A stretch of 7,607 bases of DNA from Proteobacteria bacterium UBA1844 (lineage in GTDB: Bacteria; Pseudomonadota; Gammaproteobacteria; Steroidobacterales; Woeseiaceae): the NCBI GenBank assembly GCA_002338615.1, contig DDIS01000019.1, positions 1 to 7,607 of the forward strand, written 5' to 3'. The notes beneath the pieces are model-generated. The model saw only the letters and a list, made by a program, of their open reading frames with translations. It made no database searches and was not told the origin of the DNA. Both the position numbers and the translations under genes were made by a program. Each line of letters begins with the position of its first letter. Within the stretch, counting starts at the first letter, position 1. Below are positions 1-6,409 of the stretch, in pieces.

Positions 1-1
1 G

Positions 2-280
2 CCGCAATCGTCGGCCGCGCCGCCTGCTGCGATGCTGAAGCTCGACGGCGTGTGGCAGCGGCAGGACGGCGTCATCCTGATCGTGCAGGGCGACCAGTTC
101 CAGGTGAACCAGTTCGGCATGCCGATCGATGCCGGCATGTTCGCGCTGCAGGGCAATGTCCTGACGACCCAAAGTAGCTACACGGGCACGCTGGAGCAAT
201 ACTGGTTCGCGTTAGAGCCCGATGTTCTGCAGCTCGAGGATAGCTACGGCGGGGTGTACGTTTACCAGCGGCTGCAGTGA
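2..280 (+). CDS. C-terminal part of an unidentified beta-rich protein (5' end outside the window)
   Basis: The reading frame is open to the left edge. The first residues, PQSSAAPPAA, look like a flexible Ala/Pro linker, so this is probably the last domain of a longer protein. A start at the ATG at position 32 would give 82 residues, but no Shine-Dalgarno site precedes it. The domain alternates short strands and turns (GVWQRQDGVILIVQGDQF, then MFALQGNVL, YWFALEPDVLQLED, YGGVYVYQRL). It reads as a small antiparallel beta-barrel of lipocalin-like style that starts with a G-x-W motif and ends in a Y-x-Y-x-R strand. No catalytic residues or membrane segment are visible. I do not recognise the family and assign no function. 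The stop codon lies in the loop of a strong hairpin. Confidence 0.6.
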   Translation, partial: PQSSAAPPAAMLKLDGVWQRQDGVILIVQGDQFQVNQFGMPIDAGMFALQGNVLTTQSSYTGTLEQYWFALEPDVLQLEDSYGGVYVYQRLQ

Positions 281-294
281 TCTGATGCAGCCGC
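268..294 (+). terminator. Perfect 9-bp hairpin spanning the stop codon of the first gene
   Basis: GCGGCTGCA (268-276) is the exact reverse complement of TGCAGCCGC (286-294), with a 9-base loop that contains the TGA stop (278-280). The stem is GC-rich and stable. No T-run follows (the next bases are GGCAAGCCTG), so it is not a textbook Rho-independent terminator. It may instead stop transcription with Rho or protect the 3' end of the message. Confidence 0.45.
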
Positions 295-514
295 GGCAAG
301 CCTGCTTTCACGGCGCGGAGTAAAACGCAACGCAAGCCTGATACAGCCACCACACATCCAGCTTGGACGACAATTCGAACGAGTTGCGCGATGTACGCAT
401 CCCTCAAGACGGATCGCACCTGCGCGCTGTGCTACCCTCCTGAGTGAGGTCGACTGGGGGGAGTCTGTTACCTCTTGAGGAACCTCCCAACTTTGAAAAT
501 CCCTGGAGGATTAC
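281..514 (+). other. Intergenic region and leader before the FMN reductase gene
   Basis: I see no gene in these 234 bases. The first part holds the right arm of the stop-codon hairpin. The last 80 bases are a leader of alternating pyrimidine and purine blocks: CCTCC at 436-440, a G-run at 456-461, CCTC at 471-474, GAGG at 477-480 and CCTCC at 483-487. No promoter with both a good -35 and a good -10 box could be picked by eye, although the following pair of genes must be transcribed from somewhere here or from upstream. Confidence 0.5.
505..510 (+). promoter_or_regulatory. Ribosome binding site of the FMN reductase gene
   Basis: GGAGGA lies 4 bases before the ATG at 515. It is a near-perfect Shine-Dalgarno core, though the spacing is short. 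The same GGAGG (505-509) can pair with CCTCC at 483-487 across a 17-base loop, which would hide it from the ribosome. Confidence 0.75.
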
Positions 515-1087
515 ATGTCGAACTTCACTGTCGGATACTTCGTGGGCAGCCTGGCAAAAGAGTCAATCAATCGCAAGCTTGCCAAGGCACTCGTGTTGCT
601 GGCTCCAGAAGAACTGCAAATGCGGGAAATCACGTTCAGAGACCTGCCTCTCTACAGCTATGACTACGATGCTGAATACCCGAAAATCGCGAGGGATTTC
701 AAGGCGGCCATCGCCGGCGTCGACGCCGTTCTTTTCGTAACGCCGGAATACAACCGCTCGATCCCGGGCGGACTGAAAAACGCCATCGATTGGGCGAGCC
801 GGCCGTACGGCAAGAATTCCTTTACCAGGAAACCCTCGGCGATCATTGGCACGTCACCAGGGGCCATCGGGACCGCGGTGGGGCAACAGCACCTCAAGAC
901 CATCCTGAGCTTCTGCAACTCACCGATGATGAACGCGATCGAGGCCTATATTCAATTCACGTCGAATCTTATCTCGGACAACGGCGAGGTCAGTTCGGAG
1001 TCGACCGAAAAATTCCTCCGTGACTACATGGAAGAGTTCCTTGACTTCATCAGGCGCGTCCTGACCGTCTATCCGCGTACAAAATAG
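515..1087 (+). CDS. NAD(P)H-dependent FMN reductase (flavodoxin-like; YieF/ChrR type)
   Basis: A 190-residue cytosolic flavoprotein of the NADPH-dependent FMN reductase family. These enzymes bind FMN and use NAD(P)H to reduce flavin, quinones, azo or nitro compounds or chromate, usually by two electrons. The FMN phosphate loop [10 protein letters not shown] is at residues 11-20 after the first beta strand. The family signature PEYN (77-80) with [10 protein letters not shown] (84-93) binds the isoalloxazine ring, and a GTSPGAIGT loop follows at 112-120. Length matches E. coli YieF (ChrR), about 188 residues. The start is supported by GGAGGA just upstream. The aldehyde dehydrogenase gene begins 17 bases after the stop, so the two are almost certainly co-transcribed. 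The physiological substrate cannot be read from sequence; quinone reduction or flavin supply are both plausible. Family assignment is firm, subfamily less so. Confidence 0.9.
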   Translation: MSNFTVGYFVGSLAKESINRKLAKALVLLAPEELQMREITFRDLPLYSYDYDAEYPKIARDFKAAIAGVDAVLFVTPEYNRSIPGGLKNAIDWASRPYGKNSFTRKPSAIIGTSPGAIGTAVGQQHLKTILSFCNSPMMNAIEAYIQFTSNLISDNGEVSSESTEKFLRDYMEEFLDFIRRVLTVYPRTK

Positions 1088-1104
1088 AAAATAAGGCTAA
1101 ATCC

Positions 1105-2571
1105 ATGAGTGAGAACTATCAGAACATGCATCTGCAACTGCTGGCGGGAAAGTGGCGCGAAGGCAGCGGCGAGGAATCCCGTCCTGTAATAAACCCGTAC
1201 TCTGGCGAGACGTTGACTGCAATTCGCTCAGCGACCTCCGACGATCTTGATGCGACTTATCAAAAAGCCGCGTTGGCGCAGGTCGCCTGGGCAGACACGC
1301 CGCCGGCCGAGCGGGCCGCACTGATACTGCGTGTGGTGTCCATCTTCGATGCACGCAAAGAGGAAATCATCGACTGGCTGATCCAGGAGTCCGGCAGCAC
1401 ACGGCTGAAAGCGACTGTCGAATGGGGCCTCGCCCGCGCAATTACGCTGGAAGCGGCCAGCATGCCCGCGAGAGTCCAGGGCGCCACCATGAGCAGCGAT
1501 GTTGCGGGGAAAGAGAACTATGTATATCGCCAGGCGTTGGGCGTCGTGGGCGTTATCAGTCCCTGGAACTTCCCACTGCATCTCTCAGAACGTTCCGTCG
1601 CGCCGGCGCTTGCCCTCGGTAATGCGGTGGTGATCAAACCTGCGAGTGATACGCCGATCACCGGCGGCTTGTTACTGGGCCGTATCTTTGAGGAAGCAGG
1701 CCTGCCGGCAGGTGTGCTGAGCGTGGTGATTGGCCCTGGCTCCGTCATCGGTGATGAGTTCGTGGCGCATTCCGTACCCTCGTTGATTTCTTTCACCGGC
1801 TCAACGCCGGTTGGCAAGAATGTTGGCAGGATCGCGACCGGCGGTCGTTACCTCAAAAAGGTTGCCCTGGAGCTGGGTGGCAATTGCCCGTTCGTGGTGC
1901 TGGATGATGCCGATGTCGGGCAGGCTGTGAAAGCGGCGGTGTTTGGCACGTTTATGCATCAGGGGCAGATCTGCATGGCCATCAACCGGATTATTGTCGA
2001 TCACCGCCTGTATGACCGCTTTGTTGCAGACTTTGTCGCACACGCCAAGAAACTGCAGGTCGGCGATCCCGCTGCGATGGAAACCACTATCGGCCCGATC
2101 ATCAACACGGCCCAGCTTGAAAGCCTGCAACAGAAAATCGCCAAAGCCAAAGATCAGGGCGCAACGGTATTGCTGGAGGGCGAGATTCACGGGCAAATGG
2201 TGCCGCCACACGTGTTTGGTGACGTAACGTCCGATATGGAGCTCAGCCGCGATGAAATCTTCGGACCGCTCGTTGGTATCCAGAAAGCCCGGGACGAACA
2301 GCACGCCCTGGAACTGGCCAATGACACGGAATTTGGTCTCTCCAGCGCCGTATTCTCCGGCGATCTGGACAAAGGATTGAAATTTGCGCGCAAGATCAGG
2401 ACCGGCATGACACACGTCAACGATATGCCCGTGAATGATGAAGCACACCTGCCCTTCGGCGGCGAGAAGAACTCGGGACTGGGCCGTTTCAACGGCGACT
2501 GGGCCATCGAGGAGTTTTCCACCGTGCAGTGGGTGAGCGTGCAAAGGACTCCGAGACAGTATCCGTTCTGA
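1105..2571 (+). CDS. NAD(P)-dependent aldehyde dehydrogenase (vanillin/benzaldehyde dehydrogenase-like)
   Basis: A full-length 488-residue member of the ALDH superfamily, which oxidises an aldehyde to its acid through a thioester on the catalytic cysteine. Landmarks are in the right order: PWNFP (153-157) with the oxyanion Asn155, cofactor-binding Lys178 in VIKPASDTP, the Rossmann motif FTGSTPVG (230-237), the general base Glu256 in LELGG, the nucleophile Cys290 in [15 protein letters not shown] (384-389) and [12 protein letters not shown] (450-461). The run around HQGQICM and [16 protein letters not shown] resembles vanillin, benzaldehyde and salicylaldehyde dehydrogenases (for example Bacillus YfmT), so an aromatic aldehyde is the likeliest substrate; that is inference. 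AAGG at 1093-1096 lies 8 bases before the ATG. A cysteine (261) directly follows ELGGN, where other residues are usual. It forms an operon with the preceding FMN reductase. Confidence 0.92.
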   Translation: MSENYQNMHLQLLAGKWREGSGEESRPVINPYSGETLTAIRSATSDDLDATYQKAALAQVAWADTPPAERAALILRVVSIFDARKEEIIDWLIQESGSTRLKATVEWGLARAITLEAASMPARVQGATMSSDVAGKENYVYRQALGVVGVISPWNFPLHLSERSVAPALALGNAVVIKPASDTPITGGLLLGRIFEEAGLPAGVLSVVIGPGSVIGDEFVAHSVPSLISFTGSTPVGKNVGRIATGGRYLKKVALELGGNCPFVVLDDADVGQAVKAAVFGTFMHQGQICMAINRIIVDHRLYDRFVADFVAHAKKLQVGDPAAMETTIGPIINTAQLESLQQKIAKAKDQGATVLLEGEIHGQMVPPHVFGDVTSDMELSRDEIFGPLVGIQKARDEQHALELANDTEFGLSSAVFSGDLDKGLKFARKIRTGMTHVNDMPVNDEAHLPFGGEKNSGLGRFNGDWAIEEFSTVQWVSVQRTPRQYPF

Positions 2572-2741
2572 TTTCGTTCCTGGTTTGAACGTGTCCGGGT
2601 TTCGGCCTGGTGCAATTCCCGGTCATACCGTGCCCTGAGCAACCCGGCGTTGTGGGCGCCGTTGGTACTGGCATGTCCGATCTGCAGGCGGCTACGGGCA
2701 ACTCAATGAAAAAATCACAATAGGTATAAAAACGCACGACA
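2572..2741 (+). other. Intergenic region with a composition step before the methyltransferase
   Basis: This 170-base gap is GC-rich up to about 2697, then turns abruptly AT-rich. It contains a small dyad, CGGCG (2645-2649) and CGCCG (2657-2661), with no T-run. A short frame without stops runs from 2589 to the TAG at 2721-2723, with a possible GTG start at 2610 (37 codons). It has no Shine-Dalgarno site and matches nothing I know, so I do not call it a gene. TATAAA at 2725-2730 could be a -10 box for the methyltransferase, but no -35 box is evident. Confidence 0.4.
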
Positions 2742-3356
2742 ATGAGAGAATTCTGGGAAGGAATGTTTCAGGACAATCAGGAAGCGTGGGGGTTTGAGCC
2801 GGCGCGATCGACTGTATTGACCAATGATTTTTTCGTTGCAAACAATGTGAAGAATGTACTGATTCCGGGCATTGGTTATGGACGCAATGCCCAAATTTTC
2901 AGAGAACATGGCATGACGGTAACCGGTATCGAGATTTCCCAAACGGCCATTGATTTGGCTCACAAACATTTCGGGGACGACTTGACGATTCACCATGGCT
3001 CTGTGGCTGAAATGCCATTTGACGAAAATCTTTATGACGGAATTTATTGTTATGCCTTGATTCACTTGCTGGATAAAAATGAAAGAACAAAGCTAATCCA
3101 GGACTGTTTCAATCAATTGAGCGACAGCGGCTATATGGTTTTTGCGACCGTTACAAAAAAGGCACGAATTTATGGTCAAGGGAATCGTATTGACAAGGAC
3201 AGATTTGAAATAATTGGCGGTCTAAGAATGTTCTTTTACGACATGGACACAATACGAGAAGAATTTGGCAATGCAGGATTGTTTGAAATACTGGATGTCG
3301 ATGATATCTATCCCTTTTATCTCATCAAATGCAAAAAGGGCAAGATGGAAAACTGA
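2742..3356 (+). CDS. Class I SAM-dependent methyltransferase, probably acquired horizontally
   Basis: A 204-residue cytosolic Rossmann-fold methyltransferase. Motif I is VLIPGIGYGRNA (39-50), giving the glycine-rich SAM loop. An acidic residue for the ribose follows in TGIEIS (Glu64), then GSVAEMPF (86-93) for the adenine, and YDGIYCYALIHLLDKNER (98-115) as motif IV and the segment after it. The TehB/UbiE-like small-molecule methyltransferases share this plan; the acceptor is unknown. From memory, the sequence resembles homologues in Bacteroidetes more than proteobacterial enzymes. Hand-counted G+C is about 41%, well below its neighbours, and codons are AT-rich. The ATG is the first start after in-frame stops at 2721 and 2727, and no Shine-Dalgarno site precedes it, which is usual in Bacteroidetes and unlike most other genes here. 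It stands alone, convergent with the transporter gene. Fold is certain, substrate unknown. Confidence 0.88.
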   Translation: MREFWEGMFQDNQEAWGFEPARSTVLTNDFFVANNVKNVLIPGIGYGRNAQIFREHGMTVTGIEISQTAIDLAHKHFGDDLTIHHGSVAEMPFDENLYDGIYCYALIHLLDKNERTKLIQDCFNQLSDSGYMVFATVTKKARIYGQGNRIDKDRFEIIGGLRMFFYDMDTIREEFGNAGLFEILDVDDIYPFYLIKCKKGKMEN

Positions 3357-3430
3357 CATTCCCGGGAAATGCAACAATTCAGATAAAAAACGAGCGCCTG
3401 TCCCCAATTACGGGTGCGTATGCAAAATGG

Positions 3431-4576
3431 TTAGTGTTGTCCGTAGACGCGTACATCACCGATATAGTCAAGCACCCTGGCTTTTTCTTGCAGACGCTGA
3501 CCCAATTGCTCCGCATTTGCATTGACAGCATTGACACTACGCACCAGGTCCACATGCACTTTGCCGTTCAGATAGTGCAGGGTCACATTATCTGAATCGG
3601 GTGAATCAATGTCTTCAGCCCATACTTTGCGTAGATCCGTCAGCACCTCACGCCGTAACGGCAGGTCAGCACACGATAGCGCGACCGATTCATCTTCAGG
3701 GTCAATATGCACCAGCGCATTGCTAATATCCTCATTCGAGTCGATCAATTTGAAACGCACATACTCGGCAATCTTGTGACCTTCAGACACGCTTAAACGC
3801 TCATCGACGACAATATGTACATCCATCAGATAGGCGCCGCCCATGCGCCGGCTGCGCAGCATATGCACACCCCGCACACCGTCGATCGTCTCGATGATGC
3901 GTTTCAGCGCCGCGGCGGTTTTCGGCTCCATACCAGTATCAATCAACTCCCGAATAGACGCCCAGGCCTGGTCCCAGCCAATCTTGCCGATCATTAATGC
4001 CACCCCGAGGGCCGCAAAGGCATCCAGATAAGGCAACCCGAGTAAACTGCCGGTGACACCAATTAACACGACGATCGATGAGATTGCATCGGAACGGTGA
4101 TGCCACGCATTGGCTGTTAGCAATCTTGAATTGCACGCTCGCGCAACGCGCATGGTGTAGTGAAAGAGGCCTTCGTTGGCAAAAATGGAGATCGCGGCAA
4201 TCAATAACGCGATCGGGGTTGGTTGCAACAGGGTTTCCGGGTTGAGCAAGCGCCGAGCCGAGTCAACCACGATACCAATCGCAGTAATGATCAACACTAC
4301 GCCCAGCCCAACCGTGAAGGCTGTTTCAATCCGGGCATGGCCGTAAGGGTGCTCTTTGTCAGCCGGCTGATTACTGAATTTGGCCGCAAACCACACCATC
4401 AGGTCGGTGCTTAAGTCCGCTAAAGAATGCACACCGTCGGCGATCAAAGCGTGTGACTGACCAATAATTCCAAAGATCACTTTAACTATGGTCAGGGCCA
4501 AATTAACGATAGCGCCGACTACACTCGTATTGCGCATCGCCCTGTCACGTGCTTGAGCGGACTGCTCACCACCCAT
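3431..4576 (-). CDS. Cation diffusion facilitator (CDF) family metal transporter with extra C-terminal module
   Basis: An inner-membrane metal/proton antiporter of the CDF family (Zn, Fe, Cd or similar divalent cations), 381 residues. About six hydrophobic segments are visible near residues 18-38, 43-65, 87-106, 119-135, 164-181 and 184-198. Aligned by eye to E. coli YiiP, the transport site is His50 and Asp54 in TM2 (GVHSLADLSTD) plus His159 and Asp163 in TM5 (WHHRSDAIS). HPYGHAR (76-82) is the family's conserved loop. The usual cytosolic ferredoxin-like domain runs to about residue 295 and ends in ALVHIDPED. A further 85 or so residues, with VTLHYLNGKVHVDLV, look like a second module of similar build, making the protein longer than the usual 290-300. 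The ATG at 4576 is preferred over a GTG at 4591 because GGGAG lies 8 bases before it. It lies 60 bases downstream of the flavin monooxygenase gene on the same strand. Confidence 0.9.
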   Translation of the reverse strand: MGGEQSAQARDRAMRNTSVVGAIVNLALTIVKVIFGIIGQSHALIADGVHSLADLSTDLMVWFAAKFSNQPADKEHPYGHARIETAFTVGLGVVLIITAIGIVVDSARRLLNPETLLQPTPIALLIAAISIFANEGLFHYTMRVARACNSRLLTANAWHHRSDAISSIVVLIGVTGSLLGLPYLDAFAALGVALMIGKIGWDQAWASIRELIDTGMEPKTAAALKRIIETIDGVRGVHMLRSRRMGGAYLMDVHIVVDERLSVSEGHKIAEYVRFKLIDSNEDISNALVHIDPEDESVALSCADLPLRREVLTDLRKVWAEDIDSPDSDNVTLHYLNGKVHVDLVRSVNAVNANAEQLGQRLQEKARVLDYIGDVRVYGQH

Positions 4577-4584
4577 TAACAGCT

Positions 4585-4589
4585 CTCCC
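4585..4589 (-). promoter_or_regulatory. Ribosome binding site that fixes the CDF transporter start
   Basis: On the minus strand GGGAG lies 8 bases before the ATG at 4576. A GTG further out (4591-4589) would overlap this site, so the ATG is the better start and the protein has 381 rather than 386 residues. Confidence 0.65.
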
Positions 4590-4636
4590 ACTTGTTAAGC
4601 GCTAATTGCCTGTCGTTCTTTTCGGCGTACAGTGAT

Positions 4637-5638
4637 TCAAGCCAACAACCCGGCGAGAATATCAAATGAACGCAAACGATCCTCGTGCTCATACAGATCG
4701 CAGGTAAAAATCAACTCATCCGCCTGGGTATGTTGCAACAACACCTGCATTTTTCTTCCAATGGTTTCTGCACTGCCGATCATTGCCATACTCAGGAACT
4801 CATTAACGGTCTGCTCTTCGTGCGGTTGCCAGAGGCCGTGCATACTCTGAACGGGTGGCCGCATCAGCATGTTTTGGCCACGAATCAAGGCCAAAATGCG
4901 CTGGTAGGTGGTGGTGGCCAGAAACTCTGCATGCGCATCGGTATCCGCTGCAACCAGGGGCACTCCAAGCATCACGTAAGGCTTGTCCAGCACCGCTGGC
5001 GGTTTGAAGTGGCTGCGGTACAGTTCGATGGCTTGCATCATCATGCGCGGGGCAAAATGCGAAGCAAAAGCGTACGGCAGTCCCTTCTCCGCGGCGAGTT
5101 GCGCACTGAACAGGCTGGAACCCAAAAGCCAAATTGGTACGTTGCTGTCCACACCCGGCATCGCAATGACTTTCTGCCCCGTGCTACGTGGCCCTAAATA
5201 CATTTGTAACTCGGCTACGTCTTCGGGAAAGTCATCTGAACTACCACTGCGATGCTTGCGTAAAGCACGCGCGGTCAATGGATCCGTACCCGGTGCGCGA
5301 CCGAGGCCCAGATCGATTCGCCCGGGGTACAGTGCCTCCAGGGTACCAAACTGCTCAGCGATCACTAAAGGTGGATGATTCGGCAGCATCACGCCGCCTG
5401 CACCCACCCGAATTCGTTGCGTACCTGACGCAAGATAAGCTATCAACACCGCGGTTGCCGAGCTGGCAATAGCGTCCATATTATGATGCTCGGCCACCCA
5501 AATGCGGGTGAATCCTAAACGCTCAACATGTTGCGCCAGAGCTAACGACCGATGTAATGCTGGCGTAGGGCCTTGGTCTGTGTCTTTGCGCGAGGCTAAA
5601 TCCAATACAGAAAAAGCCACTTTTTGCTGTTCACTCAT
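4637..5638 (-). CDS. yhbW: LLM-class flavin-dependent monooxygenase, YhbW type
   Basis: A 333-residue luciferase-like monooxygenase with the TIM-barrel fold of that family. These proteins use reduced FMN or F420 and oxygen; E. coli YhbW, which this resembles along its whole length, has no firmly established substrate. Visible blocks: VAFSVLDLA (7-15), WVAEHHNM (47-54), [20 protein letters not shown] (81-100), [16 protein letters not shown] (104-119), the phosphate-side loop LLGSS (171-175) and FASHFAP (191-197). The start at 5638 is chosen because GGAG sits 7 bases upstream and because homology begins at [10 protein letters not shown]; the frame extends upstream to 5752 with no family likeness. 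It is probably the first gene of a two-gene unit with the CDF transporter. An FMN reductase that could supply reduced flavin is encoded at 515-1087, though in a separate unit. Confidence 0.9.
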   Translation of the reverse strand: MSEQQKVAFSVLDLASRKDTDQGPTPALHRSLALAQHVERLGFTRIWVAEHHNMDAIASSATAVLIAYLASGTQRIRVGAGGVMLPNHPPLVIAEQFGTLEALYPGRIDLGLGRAPGTDPLTARALRKHRSGSSDDFPEDVAELQMYLGPRSTGQKVIAMPGVDSNVPIWLLGSSLFSAQLAAEKGLPYAFASHFAPRMMMQAIELYRSHFKPPAVLDKPYVMLGVPLVAADTDAHAEFLATTTYQRILALIRGQNMLMRPPVQSMHGLWQPHEEQTVNEFLSMAMIGSAETIGRKMQVLLQHTQADELIFTCDLYEHEDRLRSFDILAGLLA

Positions 5639-5645
5639 ACCGTTG

Positions 5646-5649
5646 CTCC
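5646..5649 (-). promoter_or_regulatory. Ribosome binding site that fixes the monooxygenase start
   Basis: On the minus strand GGAG lies 7 bases before the ATG at 5638. This supports that ATG over the longer frame beginning at 5752. Confidence 0.7.
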
Positions 5650-5866
5650 ACTTGCCTGTTTTGATTGCACGCTGCCCGCTGCAAATATCTTTGACAGTAT
5701 GCTCGGTTTGCAGCCGCTTGCGGTCCCGGATTTTTCCCTGCCGCGCGCGCAACTGGATATAGCGTGCAGTCAGGATTATTTCAGGTCAGGTCAAGCAAGG
5801 AGCTTCGGCCCTGTCGCAAGCTGCGCGCAAAGAGGTAGGATGGATGTGCCCCTGCCCCGCACACTC

Positions 5867-5885
5867 TACAAGTGGGCACCTTGTA
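5867..5885 (+). promoter_or_regulatory. Operator-like dyad upstream of the DUF1348 gene
   Basis: TACAAG and CTTGTA are perfect inverted arms around a 7-base spacer, ending 32 bases before the ATG at 5918. The size and position would suit a dimeric repressor or activator. A 6-bp dyad somewhere in a region this long is expected by chance, so this is tentative. Confidence 0.25.
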
Positions 5886-5917
5886 TTCGTTAAATTGACA
5901 CGCCCAAGGAGATTACG

Positions 5918-6397
5918 ATGCACAGCAAAAGTGAGTCACGCCCACCGCTGCCACCATTCACGCTCGATACCGCCACACAAAAGGTCCGGATGGGCGAGGA
6001 TGCCTGGAACACGCGTGACCCGAAAAGCGTCTCGATGGCGTATTCATCAGACAGCCGCTGGAGAAACAGGGCAGAATTTTTGGAAGGTCGTGACGCAATC
6101 GTGGCGTTTCTCACACGCAAGTGGCAACGCGAACTGGATTACCGACTCGTCAAGGAACTCTGGGGCTTTCGGGACAATCGCATCGCCGTTAGATTCGCCT
6201 ACGAATCACATGACGATAGCGGCAACTGGTTTCGCAGCTACGGTAACGAATACTGGGAATTTGACGAACACGGACTGATGCGAGTTCGTTTCGCCAGCAT
6301 CAACGACGCGCCGATAAAGGAAAGCGACCGCAAGTACTGTTGGCCTTTGGGTCGCCGCCCGGATGATCATCCAACATTGAGTGAGTTGGGTTTTTAA
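5918..6397 (+). CDS. DUF1348 family protein (NTF2-like fold)
   Basis: A 159-residue soluble protein of the DUF1348 family, which adopts the NTF2/SnoaL-like cone fold. No reaction is established for the family, and I assign none. The hallmarks are clear: [20 protein letters not shown] (12-31), the DSRWRNR block (45-51), [20 protein letters not shown] (57-76), the RFAYE and [12 protein letters not shown] strands (92-96 and 104-115) and the C-terminal [11 protein letters not shown] (142-152). AAGGAG at 5906-5911 lies 6 bases before the ATG. The YgiD-type dioxygenase starts 12 bases after the stop, so the two are very likely co-transcribed. That makes a role beside aromatic ring cleavage or detoxification reasonable, for example handling a substrate or product in the NTF2-type pocket. 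That role is inference. Confidence 0.9.
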   Translation: MHSKSESRPPLPPFTLDTATQKVRMGEDAWNTRDPKSVSMAYSSDSRWRNRAEFLEGRDAIVAFLTRKWQRELDYRLVKELWGFRDNRIAVRFAYESHDDSGNWFRSYGNEYWEFDEHGLMRVRFASINDAPIKESDRKYCWPLGRRPDDHPTLSELGF

Positions 6398-6409
6398 AAC
6401 GAGAAGTCT

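Larger units (their letters stand above)
5639..5917. promoter_or_regulatory. Divergent promoter region between the monooxygenase and DUF1348 genes
   Basis: These 279 bases must serve both directions. For the minus strand, a weak sigma-70-like pair is possible: CTGAAA (5784-5779) and TATATC (5761-5756), 17 bases apart, each matching consensus at 4 of 6 positions. For the plus strand I found no acceptable pair. Two inverted repeats stand out: GCTGCAAA/TTTGCAGC (5678-5685 and 5707-5714) and TACAAG/CTTGTA (5867-5872 and 5880-5885). No small gene is convincing here. Confidence 0.4.

Noticed and set aside
296..340. GCAAGCCTG direct repeat (296-304 and 332-340)
   Set aside because: There are only two 9-base copies with no further unit, so there is no array or att-site structure.
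1801..2544. A 247-codon open frame on the minus strand opposite the aldehyde dehydrogenase
   Set aside because: The plus-strand frame is an unmistakable full-length ALDH. The antisense product has no recognisable motif, and such long antisense frames are common opposite GC-rich genes.
2610..2723. Possible 37-codon gene with a GTG start
   Set aside because: It has no Shine-Dalgarno site, no known homologue and a chance-level length. It may be a decayed remnant, but nothing shows this.
3359..3368. TTCCCGGGAA palindrome just after the methyltransferase stop
   Set aside because: It has no loop and no T-run, so it cannot form a terminator hairpin. Ten-base palindromes arise by chance.
5691..5696. 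Perfect TTGACA -35 box on the plus strand
   Set aside because: No -10-like hexamer lies 15-19 bases downstream, and no plus-strand gene starts nearby.
5639..5752. Longer N-terminus for the monooxygenase
   Set aside because: The added residues are unlike the family, and a good ribosome binding site precedes the ATG at 5638.
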